Below, piece after piece: positions 50,101-57,832 of a stretch of 59,110 nucleotides of DNA (position 1 is its first letter; each line of letters starts with the position of its first letter). The notes beneath the pieces are model-generated. The model did not search any database and was not told the DNA's origin. It worked only from the letters and a program-made list of their open reading frames with translations. A program made the translations under genes and the position numbers. Source of the stretch: a virus; IMG/VR virus record IMGVR_UViG_3300027600_000049, positions 1 to 59,110 of that record. One strand, given 5' to 3'.

Positions 50101-53100
50101 CCGTAAAAGACATTATGGAATTGGTGTCGTGGGGTTTAACAGACCCAGACTTCCAAGACTACTTGTCCAAGGTAAAGGTAGGCAATACCAATGCTTTGAC
50201 TCGCATGGTTGAGATATTCAGGAAGCTATTGGGCTTGGATGCCCAGTATGAAACTGCTTTGGATACGGTTGTCAGAACTGCCGACACTATTCTTGACACT
50301 CCCTTTGAGCAGATTGAAAAAGAGCTTGGCCCCATTGGTACTAAGAAGCCTGCTGCGCCACCCGCCACAACAAAGCCTGCTGCAAATGCTCCTCCCAAGT
50401 TGACTGCGCCTAAAGGGTTCAAGTTAAAAGAAGGCCGCAATGAGCAGGTTGTGCTTGCTGCACGAGAGCTAAAGGCTGGAAACATTACCAAGCAACAGTA
50501 TGATGAGTATGTAAATTACTACACCCCCGTCAGAGAAATACTTGGCGACAAACTAGAAAAGCCAATTAATGATGACTTGATGCGGTTAATTTTGGTAAAC
50601 AAGATTCCGCAGAAGAAAGATCCTAAGCTTGTTAATGCCTCTATTGCAGACGGCACAAAAGTTGGCTTGCGAATGGACATTCCTGCGCTGGAGTGGGGAA
50701 GAGCCAATGGAGTTAATGGCAGCGTAGTGTCTATCCACGAAGGCAAGCCCGCAACCAATGCGGCGGCTGGAAAGAATATCAGCTACAAGTCGGCTGGATT
50801 TTTGAAGAATGCTGTGTTTGCCATCCGCTCTGAAGAGAAGGCGTTTGGTATTGCTCAAATGCAAGAGGGGCGTGCGGGACAAAAAGCACCGCAACAGACT
50901 ATTGAAGGTACTTGGGTCAACATGACGCCAGATGAAATCTTCAAGATGGTCAAAGAAAAGCTGAACGATCCTGCGTGGTCACAGGTCAGCCTTGATCCAT
51001 TGCGTCATTCATTCTTTTACGATAGATCGAACACCAAGCCTGTTGTGTCAGCCGATGAGGTGTTGCAAGTGGGTCGTTTTGTCTTGGCTAAGAACGTCAA
51101 GTATGCGCCTAGAGAAAAGTTTCTTTACGAAGAAGAAAAATCTTCTGAAGAAAGCGTAGGCGACAAAGTAAAAGCCACGGTTTCTACTGCTTTGCAAAGG
51201 CGTGAGCCACTGAATCCAGCAGACTTTAAAGGTGTTCCGCAAGAATTCCTTGACAAAGCAAATCCTGTCTATGCGCCTCAGCATAAGACAATCATTCAGC
51301 GCCTTGAGGAAATGAAAGACCGCTTCTGGCAGCGGCTTTCGCAAGGTATTGCTGACCAGTTCCGCACCATCAAAGAGTACAGCGAAGACGCCTACATTCT
51401 TGCGCGTATGTCCAAGACTGTGGACGGCGCACTTGAAGGTCTGATGTTCTTTGGTCAAGTATTCAATGACGGTGGCGCACTGAATATTAAACAAGGCACC
51501 AAGGGGATGATTGACATTCTCAAGCCGTTAGGTAGCGAAGTTGGCCGCTATCAGATGTGGATTGCCCTGAACCGCGAGGCAGATTTACCGCCAGAAAAAC
51601 GTACTGTATTTATTGACAAGAAGACGGGCGAAGATGTAATGCCCTATTTGGTTACAAATAGGAACACTCTTATTGATGGGGATCTTGACGGCAAGCCCCG
51701 TGAGCAGGTCTATAAAGCTGTGCGCATAGAGATGAACAAGCTGAACCGTTCTGTGCTGAAGGTTGCGCTGGACTCTGGGTTAATTGACTCCACGGCCAAT
51801 GCAATTGACCGGCTGCGTGAGCGCATCAATGTTGCTCAGAACAATGAAAACTTGTCTGACGCCAAGAGAGAAAAAGAGATTGAAGAGCTTGAAGGCCAGA
51901 TTGAGGAGTTGAAGAATAACCCAATCGGCTATGAGCGGTTCATTGAGGACATTAACTACATCCCGTTCTATCGTGAAATGGAAGATGGTGACGTTTCCAA
52001 GGTAATGACCGCTACCGGCTTGTCAAACCAGCACTTCTCCAAGGCTTTGGAAGGTGGTGTTAGCCCGTTTGCCGATCTGATGGAAAACACTCTGCGTAAT
52101 TGGAGTCACATCCTGTCTGCTTCTATGAAGAATCAGGCTGCAGCCGCTACGCTGAATGCTGCCGAGAAGCTAGGCGGTGCAGAGCCAAACCTCAAAGTGC
52201 CGTACTACATGATTGACGGCAAGGTGTACTACCGCAGCAATGATGAGATGGTTGGCGATGGGTCTGTTCGGTCATGGATGACTGAATCCGGCAAGGGCAC
52301 AGTCAAGGCGATGGTCGATGGTCAGCCTGTGTATTACCAAGTGCTTGATCCTTTGCTGCTGGATTCAATTACTTCCATTGGGTACATGGGGCCAAAGTCT
52401 AAGTTCCTGGATGTGGCTAGGGGATTCAAGAATGTCCTCCAGTTTGGCGTGACTATCTCTCCTGCGTTCAAGATCCGCAACTTGTTCCGTGACTCTATCT
52501 CTGCGATGGCTGTCAGTGACCTAAAGAAGAATCCATTTGCTAACGTGGTCAACGGCTGGGCTTTGAGCAACAAGGACAATCCTGCCCATATGTCTGCCTT
52601 GGCTGGTGGTGCTTTGTTTAACTTTGGCTCCATTGTTGAGGGAGATCAGGCTGCGCTGGTGAAGCGGCTGATCAAGATGGGCGTCAAAGAAGAACACATT
52701 CTGGATACGCCCGCAAAGATTAAGAACCAACTTAAAAAGGCGTGGGACAAGTACCAAGAATTTGGTAACAAGTCTGAATCTGCAAACCGCATGGCGCTGT
52801 ATCAACAGATGAAAGACAAGGGCTACGGGCACTTGGAGGCTTCCTACTACGCCAGAGACTTGCTTGATTTCTCTATGCAAGGTTCATGGCCTGCCTTCCG
52901 CCTGCTGACCCAGGTAATTCCATTCTTGAATGCTCGTACACAAGGTCTGTATAAGCTGGGCAGGGATGGTATCAATCCTACTGTGCGGGTGTTCTATAAC
53001 TCCATTACTGGTAAGCCAATTGAGCAGACAGATAAGCAAAAAGCTGAGTCCTTTGGAATCGTTACCGGCGCTGTCTGCCTTGCTTCGCTTGCTCTGTACT

Positions 53101-54005
53101 TTGCATTCAAGGACGATGAAGAGTTTAAAAAGCGGGATGAGTGGGATCGGGATAACTTCTGGTGGTTCAAGCTGCCTGGGATGGAATATGCCCTGCGTAT
53201 CCCCAAGCCATTTGAGATTGGTGCATTTGGTACGTTGGTTGAGCGCACAGCAGAACAAATCTTTGACCAAGGCTCAGAGGGCAAGCAGTTTGAGCAATCA
53301 TTGAAGCGCATGATCACAGACACCTTTGCGGTTAACCTGCCGCAATTCTTCAAACCGCTGGTGGATCTGTATGCAAACAAAGATTCATTCACTGGTGCGC
53401 CGATTGAATCTGCTGGCATGGAGCGTCTGTCCAAGCAAGAGCGTGCCACTGACACGACAAGCCCCTTGGCTATTGCCCTGGGTGGTTTGACCAAGGTAAT
53501 GGTTCCAGGCGAGGGGCTATCCCCTGTGCAGGTGGACTACGCCATCAAGGCTTACTTTGGCTGGCTGGGCGGCACGATTGCTGAGACATCGCACTATGCG
53601 GTCATGCCGTTCAAAGATGGCGCATATCCTGATACCAAGTGGGTGGACAAGGTGAGTGTTGGATTTATCAAGTCATTGCCATCAAACCAATCCAAGTACG
53701 CCACTGCTTTCTATGAGAACAACAAAGAGATCAGTCAGGCGTATGCTGATATGCGGCACTATGCAGAGATCGGGGATTCCGCTAAGGTACTCAAGATTCT
53801 TGAAGAGAAGCAAGACAAGATTGGACTCGCCAAGTTCTATGACAAGACGGCAAAGAACATGGCTAAGGTCAGATTGCAGATCCGCATGATCACCAATGAC
53901 ACCTCTATGGACGGTGCCACCAAGCGTGAAGAGATTGACCGCTTGAAGTCGCTGATCTCAATGATGGCTGAGCAGGCAGAAGATACCCGCAAAGCAATGA
54001 AGTAG
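47151..54005 (+). CDS. Giant ejection/polyvalent virion protein, 2284 aa
   Basis: Likely ejected with DNA at infection. N-terminal repeat-like start (MPTLQEVLADPNYVNANFAT). Ala/Gly hydrophobic helices follow (about 160-290). A Pro-rich disordered linker (375-510) holds three VETLPP, each an exact dyad copy. Then come charged helices, a metalloprotease-like HELLH (924-928), a region with VSLDPLRHSFFYDRSNTKPVVSADE (polyvalent-type), and the LPD38-like end (ISPAFKIRNLFRD near 1768, then ARDLLDFSMQGSW and FLNARTQGLYKLGRDG). Polyvalent proteins of this kind travel with DNA into the host. Zinc protease activity is unproven. Confidence 0.72.
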   Translation: MPTLQEVLADPNYVNANFATKQAIFNKYASQDTNYSQANDATRFAIRQKYGVETPVAQETPTAKPIPQRTYGEAAKDVGGKFVSGIGSLVQLPGQLYGLATGDFSKTGLLGAGEDIKKYGEEMLSPALKAKEEARAQKVQEAEKTGQIAAGATAFGETIKDPALLVGFLVEQIPQIIPALLTGGGTAALTAAGITAREAAALVASGAAKEAAQTAAKQIAAKKAGELGVKAAVGTGAVQQGADIGAGAYENIYKEAIAQGMSEPEAAQKALGLARAAGASGALISLLAQRLPGARTLEEAFAGVPGKTGRILGAGKGALGESVSEMAEEGGGKFTQNLAMREVNPEQDLLAGVGQAAGMAAIGGGGMGAIAGAARRPGTKVETLPPVTGTGNPPTDSPVVGTTTVNVGGKDSVKVNKADGSSDIDGVQVTPPTETAPGEPAAVETLPPADQGVPPPAEIPGAPTGVETLPPAEAPPAATPPAPEAVAPMEPEAPEFVPIETEQTKPRGVAKVEFTPEEKQEIKEVEASLVQINKEIREAQAENGSLFSMLKGKLVERPGAFSLSDIDKNKKSLKQLYSASGQGVLLEDMVADGELDAFLPGENRAVINGEQNENFDAQAAIEHIAEKLRNGDYRTEYAAAKLKTAQNQKAEIQAQLEKLKSVPSTNLELSEIAEQPKGEATEVSLKDLEDEALSAGVDVDRLREELSDSMPSASIEEFKGAYRNALFAATSGSQSYTIDNSEYTIDEIATYISEGFTEDEINELIAQAEADQAAIAKAAPIAKPRTKGGGTKKIPPEEKPTVGAGLPADLPEPKDFIAKKSLEQIAKEINGMTATQLAQWAIDNAPNSAAKAIAEKVFARVKELDERGFFKKPVNVMNRDDLKFRGKFSYNIGKDYRFGYFTFAGLKNGKEHRGTGTRYITILHELLHSVTSATLDPSFLGKKSKEANDLQVVLDKVKKQMKADQAAGRIHPILDRIKVNKTNTVKDIMELVSWGLTDPDFQDYLSKVKVGNTNALTRMVEIFRKLLGLDAQYETALDTVVRTADTILDTPFEQIEKELGPIGTKKPAAPPATTKPAANAPPKLTAPKGFKLKEGRNEQVVLAARELKAGNITKQQYDEYVNYYTPVREILGDKLEKPINDDLMRLILVNKIPQKKDPKLVNASIADGTKVGLRMDIPALEWGRANGVNGSVVSIHEGKPATNAAAGKNISYKSAGFLKNAVFAIRSEEKAFGIAQMQEGRAGQKAPQQTIEGTWVNMTPDEIFKMVKEKLNDPAWSQVSLDPLRHSFFYDRSNTKPVVSADEVLQVGRFVLAKNVKYAPREKFLYEEEKSSEESVGDKVKATVSTALQRREPLNPADFKGVPQEFLDKANPVYAPQHKTIIQRLEEMKDRFWQRLSQGIADQFRTIKEYSEDAYILARMSKTVDGALEGLMFFGQVFNDGGALNIKQGTKGMIDILKPLGSEVGRYQMWIALNREADLPPEKRTVFIDKKTGEDVMPYLVTNRNTLIDGDLDGKPREQVYKAVRIEMNKLNRSVLKVALDSGLIDSTANAIDRLRERINVAQNNENLSDAKREKEIEELEGQIEELKNNPIGYERFIEDINYIPFYREMEDGDVSKVMTATGLSNQHFSKALEGGVSPFADLMENTLRNWSHILSASMKNQAAAATLNAAEKLGGAEPNLKVPYYMIDGKVYYRSNDEMVGDGSVRSWMTESGKGTVKAMVDGQPVYYQVLDPLLLDSITSIGYMGPKSKFLDVARGFKNVLQFGVTISPAFKIRNLFRDSISAMAVSDLKKNPFANVVNGWALSNKDNPAHMSALAGGALFNFGSIVEGDQAALVKRLIKMGVKEEHILDTPAKIKNQLKKAWDKYQEFGNKSESANRMALYQQMKDKGYGHLEASYYARDLLDFSMQGSWPAFRLLTQVIPFLNARTQGLYKLGRDGINPTVRVFYNSITGKPIEQTDKQKAESFGIVTGAVCLASLALYFAFKDDEEFKKRDEWDRDNFWWFKLPGMEYALRIPKPFEIGAFGTLVERTAEQIFDQGSEGKQFEQSLKRMITDTFAVNLPQFFKPLVDLYANKDSFTGAPIESAGMERLSKQERATDTTSPLAIALGGLTKVMVPGEGLSPVQVDYAIKAYFGWLGGTIAETSHYAVMPFKDGAYPDTKWVDKVSVGFIKSLPSNQSKYATAFYENNKEISQAYADMRHYAEIGDSAKVLKILEEKQDKIGLAKFYDKTAKNMAKVRLQIRMITNDTSMDGATKREEIDRLKSLISMMAEQAEDTRKAMK
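48291..48306. repeat. Window-wide dyad, exact copy (GTGGAAACGTTACCAC)
   Basis: First of three exact copies in the linker of the giant ejection protein, each read VETLPP (here from Val381). Confidence 0.8.
48477..48492. repeat. Window-wide dyad, exact copy (GTGGAAACGTTACCAC)
   Basis: Second of three exact linker copies (Val443), 186 bases after the first. Confidence 0.8.
48546..48561. repeat. Window-wide dyad, exact copy (GTGGAAACGTTACCAC)
   Basis: Third exact linker copy (Val466), 69 bases after the second. Confidence 0.8.
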
Positions 54006-54020
54006 TGGAAACGTTACCAC
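54005..54020. repeat. Window-wide dyad filling a convergent gene junction
   Basis: Exact GTGGAAACGTTACCAC. Its first G is the last base of the giant gene's TAG and its last C pairs with the G of the opposite gene's TAG. The junction therefore reads TAGTGGAAACGTTACCACTA, a symmetric 20-base unit. A role as terminator or roadblock is possible. Confidence 0.8.
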
Positions 54021-54859
54021 TAATCCCCGCAGAAGCAGGCAATGGCCTCCTCTGTGGGGTCGAATAGATTGCTTTGCGCCTTGGAGTAATCAAGCATGGC
54101 GGCGTATCCAGGGCGGTCAGTCCGAAACTTGTCGCCATCTCTAATCTTTGGCTCTGTAATTGACGCCTCTATGTTGGCCCACCACGTTGCCCTGCTTGGC
54201 TTTTCCGCAATCAATGAAAAGATTTGCGATGCGCCCTTGAGAAAGCACAGGTCGCAATTGCCGTGATAGGTAATGCCATTGATATTTGGAAGGCCAAGAT
54301 CAAACGGCTGCGCTTGCCAAAACTTGCTGATGTCTTCTTTGGTTATCCCGTCATCTGCTAGCGGCATATACCTTGTTACGCCCTTGCGTCCGTCAGATGG
54401 GTTGGCCCGTATCTTTGCAACCCGGCGCTGCTCATCGGCTCGGATGCCAATAAGGTTGTCCCATTCTGTCCAGCCGTTGGCCTTCAAGTATCTTTCAAAG
54501 GTCAGGATCTTGAGGTCAACCGTGCAGAACCGTGCTATTGGGTTTGGCAGGTAGCCCTTCTTCTTTACAAGCGCCTCAAACGGCTCCCCATTTCTGCTGG
54601 CGGTTTCGTATGTGACCACCTCAAACGGCGGATCAGCATCCCTGTACTCAAGCCATGTGATGGGTACATTCCAGTTTGTTTCTATGTCATGGCAGAAGCG
54701 TAACGTAGCGTCATCTTCCTTGCCAGTGTTGGCAAACAGGATCACCGCATCCTCTGGAAGACCATTGTTTTCTTGCAGAACACGCCACAACAAATACGCA
54801 GACGTTCTACCTCCGCTAAACGATATGCAGGTGGGAACATCTATTTTGTATGGGTTCAT
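54020..54859 (-). CDS. PAPS reductase-like protein, 279 aa
   Basis: ATP-pyrophosphatase fold: ISFSGGRTSAYLLWRVL holds the SGGxxS PP-loop at 15-20, then VILFANTGKED and CTVDLKILTFERYLK. Cys pairs CDLCFLKG near 206-209 and CFCGD at the end could bind a metal or Fe-S cluster. Phage copies of this family are common; sulfate reduction or a DndC-like DNA modification are both possible, and no Dnd partners are seen. Last gene of its operon. Confidence 0.8.
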   Translation of the reverse strand: MNPYKIDVPTCISFSGGRTSAYLLWRVLQENNGLPEDAVILFANTGKEDDATLRFCHDIETNWNVPITWLEYRDADPPFEVVTYETASRNGEPFEALVKKKGYLPNPIARFCTVDLKILTFERYLKANGWTEWDNLIGIRADEQRRVAKIRANPSDGRKGVTRYMPLADDGITKEDISKFWQAQPFDLGLPNINGITYHGNCDLCFLKGASQIFSLIAEKPSRATWWANIEASITEPKIRDGDKFRTDRPGYAAMLDYSKAQSNLFDPTEEAIACFCGD

Positions 54860-55119
54860 TGTGTTTCCAACAGCCTTTGAATGGTAACGTTTAGGGCGTC
54901 AAGCTCTTCCATTTTCTTGATCTTCCACATTCTTTTCTGCCCGTGCCACCCCATCATAGAACCCTGGTGGCAGTCTTTGCATAGGGCCACTACGCAATAC
55001 TGCAACGATTGTTCTATGTGGTGAGCATCGGAGGGTGCTGGCGCATCACAGACAGAGCAAGGAAGCATCTTCACTCTGCCTATGTGCGCCTTCTGCTTGG
55101 CGGTTAGATTGTTATTCAA
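54856..55119 (-). CDS. HNH nuclease, Ref/YbcO-like, 87 aa
   Basis: LTAKQKAHIGRVKMLPCSVCDAP with the CxxC pair, then DAHHIEQSLQYCVVALCKDC, HQGSMMGWHGQKRMWKI: the HHI and CX2CH pattern of phage Ref/YbcO-type endonucleases tied to recombination. Start TTG 55119, supported by an overlap with the upstream gene. The next gene starts inside its stop (ATGA). Confidence 0.75.
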   Translation of the reverse strand: MNNNLTAKQKAHIGRVKMLPCSVCDAPAPSDAHHIEQSLQYCVVALCKDCHQGSMMGWHGQKRMWKIKKMEELDALNVTIQRLLETQ

Positions 55120-55291
55120 TCTTGTTCTTCTCGTGCGCCGTCCATATCTTGGTCTTGACCAGATCATCGATGATGCTATCGACAAGCCGATCAATTCCCT
55201 CGTATTGCCTGTGCAGCAGTTTGTCATTGAGCATTCTCATGCTCATCTCTGCCCGCAGCAGGTAACTAGCCCAGTCGTTGAAGTCGTTCAT
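55112..55291 (-). CDS. Hypothetical helical protein, 59 aa
   Basis: MNDFNDWASYLLRAEMSMRML, then RQYEGIDRLVDSIIDDLVK. All-helical. Overlaps both neighbours, and AAAGGAAC precedes its ATG. Supported by fit within the packed operon; not recognised. Confidence 0.6.
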   Translation of the reverse strand: MNDFNDWASYLLRAEMSMRMLNDKLLHRQYEGIDRLVDSIIDDLVKTKIWTAHEKNKIE

Positions 55292-55484
55292 TTCGTTCCT
55301 TTATCATGTCTTCTGCCATGTCATAGGCGGTTGCTGCAAAGTCAGGCATGGTCATACCTGTCTCGCTGACCAAGGCTTGCATTACCTTGGCCGCAAAGTA
55401 ATCCATCAGCAACATACCCTCATCGTACCCCTCAGAGATGGGTGCCATCTGCCGCCAGTTGTTGGTGGGGAATGCACTCTTCAT
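55266..55484 (-). CDS. Phage DYFAAKAM-family protein, 72 aa
   Basis: MDYFAAKVMQALVSETGMTMPDF, then AYDMAEDMIKERNERL, a paralogue of the early protein at 534-800 on the other strand and of the next gene. Function unknown. Confidence 0.75.
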   Translation of the reverse strand: MKSAFPTNNWRQMAPISEGYDEGMLLMDYFAAKVMQALVSETGMTMPDFAATAYDMAEDMIKERNERLQRLG

Positions 55485-55678
55485 ATTCTCTTACCTCGTT
55501 CTTTCATCATGGCCTCGGCCCTATCAAAAGAATGCTTTGCTGCATCTTCATCTGCGGCAAACTCATTGTTTATTAGAGCAAAGGCTGCATACCAATCAAG
55601 CATTGTGATTTCTTGAATGGACACAGGCTCAACTTTGGAAACAAGGGACTCAATCCCTTCAGACTTTTTTCTTGCCAT
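55481..55678 (-). CDS. Phage DYFAAKAM-family protein, divergent, 65 aa
   Basis: MLDWYAAFALINNEFAADED, then FDRAEAMMKERGKR, aligned with the family pattern (D-Y/W-AA...A-AMxKER). A highly charged N-terminus precedes it. Overlaps the upstream gene by 20 bases. Confidence 0.68.
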   Translation of the reverse strand: MARKKSEGIESLVSKVEPVSIQEITMLDWYAAFALINNEFAADEDAAKHSFDRAEAMMKERGKRI

Positions 55679-55976
55679 TCTTGACTCCTACGGATTGATT
55701 AAGAATCATGGCCTCAATCTGCTTGGAAAGAATGTCAGCAATGGACTCTCCGTCTATGGAGATGCTGCTGGCTCTTTCGTTGTCTTTGATGACGGCGATG
55801 GCATCTCGCAGCCCCTTGTTATAGCCACCATTGAATACATCATCTCCTTCTACGATCAATGTGATGGCGTCCCGAACCAGTGCCGTTGCTTTGCGCTGCC
55901 CTGCTGCCGCTTTCAGTTTCAAATAGATGTCCTCTCTCAGATGCACTGAGTAAGGTACTAGCCGTTTCGTTTCCAT
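55659..55976 (-). CDS. Ribbon-helix-helix-like protein, 105 aa
   Basis: N-terminal LVPYSVHLREDIYLKLKAAA, then KATALVRDAITLIVEG, has the strand-helix-helix pattern of Arc/MetJ/CopG DNA binders. The rest is helical. May regulate the leftward recombination operon. Overlaps the next gene by 20 bases and the upstream one by 19. Confidence 0.68.
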   Translation of the reverse strand: METKRLVPYSVHLREDIYLKLKAAAGQRKATALVRDAITLIVEGDDVFNGGYNKGLRDAIAVIKDNERASSISIDGESIADILSKQIEAMILNQSVGVKNGKKKV

Positions 55977-56377
55977 GCTTTGAATTCCTCGTTGATATTT
56001 AATAAAGTCTTTGCGGCTTCTGGATTTGTTTTGAGTTCTGCGCGGGATTTAACGCCCAACTCAGATCTCAACCAATCCGTTGCCACTGTTGCATTGGGTA
56101 CTTCAATGAACCCCAGGCCAAATAACCAGTCGTGAAACCTCTGGTCGTTGCATAAGATTCCAGCAAGCTGCACCACATCTTTTGGCAGGTCTTGCTCCCT
56201 GTTCATAGGTTTCTCTTCGCCGTTCAAGCGAACCATTACCACCTGATACCTAGCCCCAACAAAGTCACGCATGACCTCATTAGGGATCTCATCTGGGTGA
56301 ATGGACAGGGTAAGTACATACCCAGTCTTGTCTTGTTTAATGGCTACCTTGACGGCCTCAAACTGACTTGTCTTCAT
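55958..56377 (-). CDS. Conserved phage hypothetical, 139 aa
   Basis: KQDKTGYVLTLSIHPDEIPNEV, then FVGARYQVVMVRLNGEEKPM, is a frequent phage family placed near recombination genes, with unknown function. The C-terminal part is helical (DWLRSELGVKSRAELKTN). Confidence 0.7.
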   Translation of the reverse strand: MKTSQFEAVKVAIKQDKTGYVLTLSIHPDEIPNEVMRDFVGARYQVVMVRLNGEEKPMNREQDLPKDVVQLAGILCNDQRFHDWLFGLGFIEVPNATVATDWLRSELGVKSRAELKTNPEAAKTLLNINEEFKAWKRNG

Positions 56378-56379
56378 GG

Positions 56380-56814
56380 TCAGAAGGCCTCTCTCAGTTC
56401 TTTGTGCCGTTGCTTATGGCACGGCTGGCAGAGCCACATAACTTCCAAAGGCTTGTCATAGTCCTCGTGATGAGCGACCGATTTTGTTTCTCCGCACCTG
56501 ATACATGAATCTCGTACCATTGTCCCGGCGCGTAAAGCCTGGGCAACGGCGCTATGAGCGGCGTACCTTCTTTTATCCTCAAGCCGCCAAATACGTGTGA
56601 CTTCCGCTGTCGCCTTAATGCGCTCTGGGATTTTTCCCCTCTCCCGGTCATAGGCACGGATCCTCTCAATATTCTTATTCCTGTTGGCTGTAACATCATT
56701 TTTGTTGCACTCCTTGCATTTGTTTACATGACCGTCAGCCATCATTGAATGTTTGTAAAACTCCTCTAATGGCTTAACGGCTTTGCACTTAAAACATTCT
56801 TTAGAACGAACCAT
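56380..56814 (-). CDS. HNH endonuclease with two zinc sites, 144 aa
   Basis: CFKCKAVKPLEEFYKH, then CKECNKNDV, form the first zinc site. CIRCGETKSVAHHEDYDKPL, then WLCQPCHKQRHKE, forms the HNH core with paired CX2C. Free-standing homing-type nuclease within the recombination operon. AGGAGT precedes ATG 56814. Confidence 0.82.
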   Translation of the reverse strand: MVRSKECFKCKAVKPLEEFYKHSMMADGHVNKCKECNKNDVTANRNKNIERIRAYDRERGKIPERIKATAEVTRIWRLEDKRRYAAHSAVAQALRAGTMVRDSCIRCGETKSVAHHEDYDKPLEVMWLCQPCHKQRHKELREAF

Positions 56815-56856
56815 GTTGTACTCCTGTGCTGGTAATACAACCATTATAGACCCGTT

Positions 56857-57162
56857 CTAATTAAAAGGTATGTCTTGGTCATCAATAACCTGCTGCCGTG
56901 GCTTCTCCTGGCGTGGCGGGACATATGGGTTGTCCTTTGGCTTGGGCTTGTAGTTGTTCCAAGACATACGAAACCATTCGCCGTATTGGCCGCTCATCTT
57001 CCACGCCCCCAGCTTGATCACGATGTCATCGGAATCTGTTTCTTCCAGCAGTGTGCGCAGCGCAGACCTGTCCATAGTCAACTCGCCCACCATGTCGGGC
57101 TTGTTGGGTGCGTCCTTGTACCTGTTTGCCGATAGTTTTCCAGAATTAGGGTACTGTGCCAT
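56857..57162 (-). CDS. Putative ssDNA-binding-type protein, 101 aa
   Basis: KLSANRYKDAPNKPDMVGEL, then AWKMSGQYGEWFRMSWNNYK and an end DDQDIPFN. The DDxDIPF end mirrors the acidic tip by which bacterial SSB recruits partners, and the middle is beta-rich. It neighbours an annealing protein and a nuclease, which fits ssDNA binding. The OB-fold is not proven. Overlaps ERF by 17 bases. Confidence 0.55.
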   Translation of the reverse strand: MAQYPNSGKLSANRYKDAPNKPDMVGELTMDRSALRTLLEETDSDDIVIKLGAWKMSGQYGEWFRMSWNNYKPKPKDNPYVPPRQEKPRQQVIDDQDIPFN

Positions 57163-57832
57163 TGCTTTCCTCCTTCAGTTCGTCTTTGCGTTTCTTGAAA
57201 TCGCCCAGGATGGCGACATGATCCTCTTCGGATTCTGCTTTCAGGCGATCAAAGATCACCCGATTAACCTTGAAGATGTCCAACACATCTTTCTCTGACT
57301 TGGCCTGACGCAGTGCCATGCGTGTAGCCTCGACAACAATGTTTAGCCAATCTTGCAGACCTGCTGATTCATCTGTTGTGATTGAAAGCTGCCAGGGGCT
57401 ATCCGCTCCGGCGATCTTTGCTGGTGGCTTGACCTTGACCTTCACCGGCTCTGGCTTTTCCTCTTGCTTCTCAGCGTCCACCGCATCAGACTCAACGATC
57501 TCCATCGCCATTAACCACAGGTAACGGCGCAAGTAGGTATGAGTGCTACCCAGCATTTGAATGGGCTGGCCCTTGGCGGCTTCTGCATACACGATGGGTG
57601 TAGAAAATTCAATCTTGCCATCACTCTCGGCGTCATAGATTGTTAGGGTTGCTGTCTCTCCAAACGTCACTACGCCACACAATCCAACTGCGTCAAACAG
57701 TTTGTGGACTGTAGGAATGAAGTCGCCCAGTTCGTAATAAAACCAGCCGCCATAGCTGTTGTGTCCCGTCTTCTTGAGGTTGGCTTTTGAAAGCTCATGT
57801 CTTGCTGCTTGCAGCTTTTTATACACTGTCAT
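57146..57832 (-). CDS. erf: ERF-family single-strand annealing protein, 228 aa
   Basis: Recombination protein that pairs complementary single strands. LKKTGHNSYGGWFYYELGDFI, then IYAEA-type IVYAEAAKGQPIQMLGSTHT, YLRRYLWLMAMEIVESDAVDA, matches ERF proteins (P22 Erf). The C-terminal part is charged and variable. AAGGAAAAAA precedes the ATG, and it overlaps the nuclease gene. Confidence 0.88.
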   Translation of the reverse strand: MTVYKKLQAARHELSKANLKKTGHNSYGGWFYYELGDFIPTVHKLFDAVGLCGVVTFGETATLTIYDAESDGKIEFSTPIVYAEAAKGQPIQMLGSTHTYLRRYLWLMAMEIVESDAVDAEKQEEKPEPVKVKVKPPAKIAGADSPWQLSITTDESAGLQDWLNIVVEATRMALRQAKSEKDVLDIFKVNRVIFDRLKAESEEDHVAILGDFKKRKDELKEESNGTVP

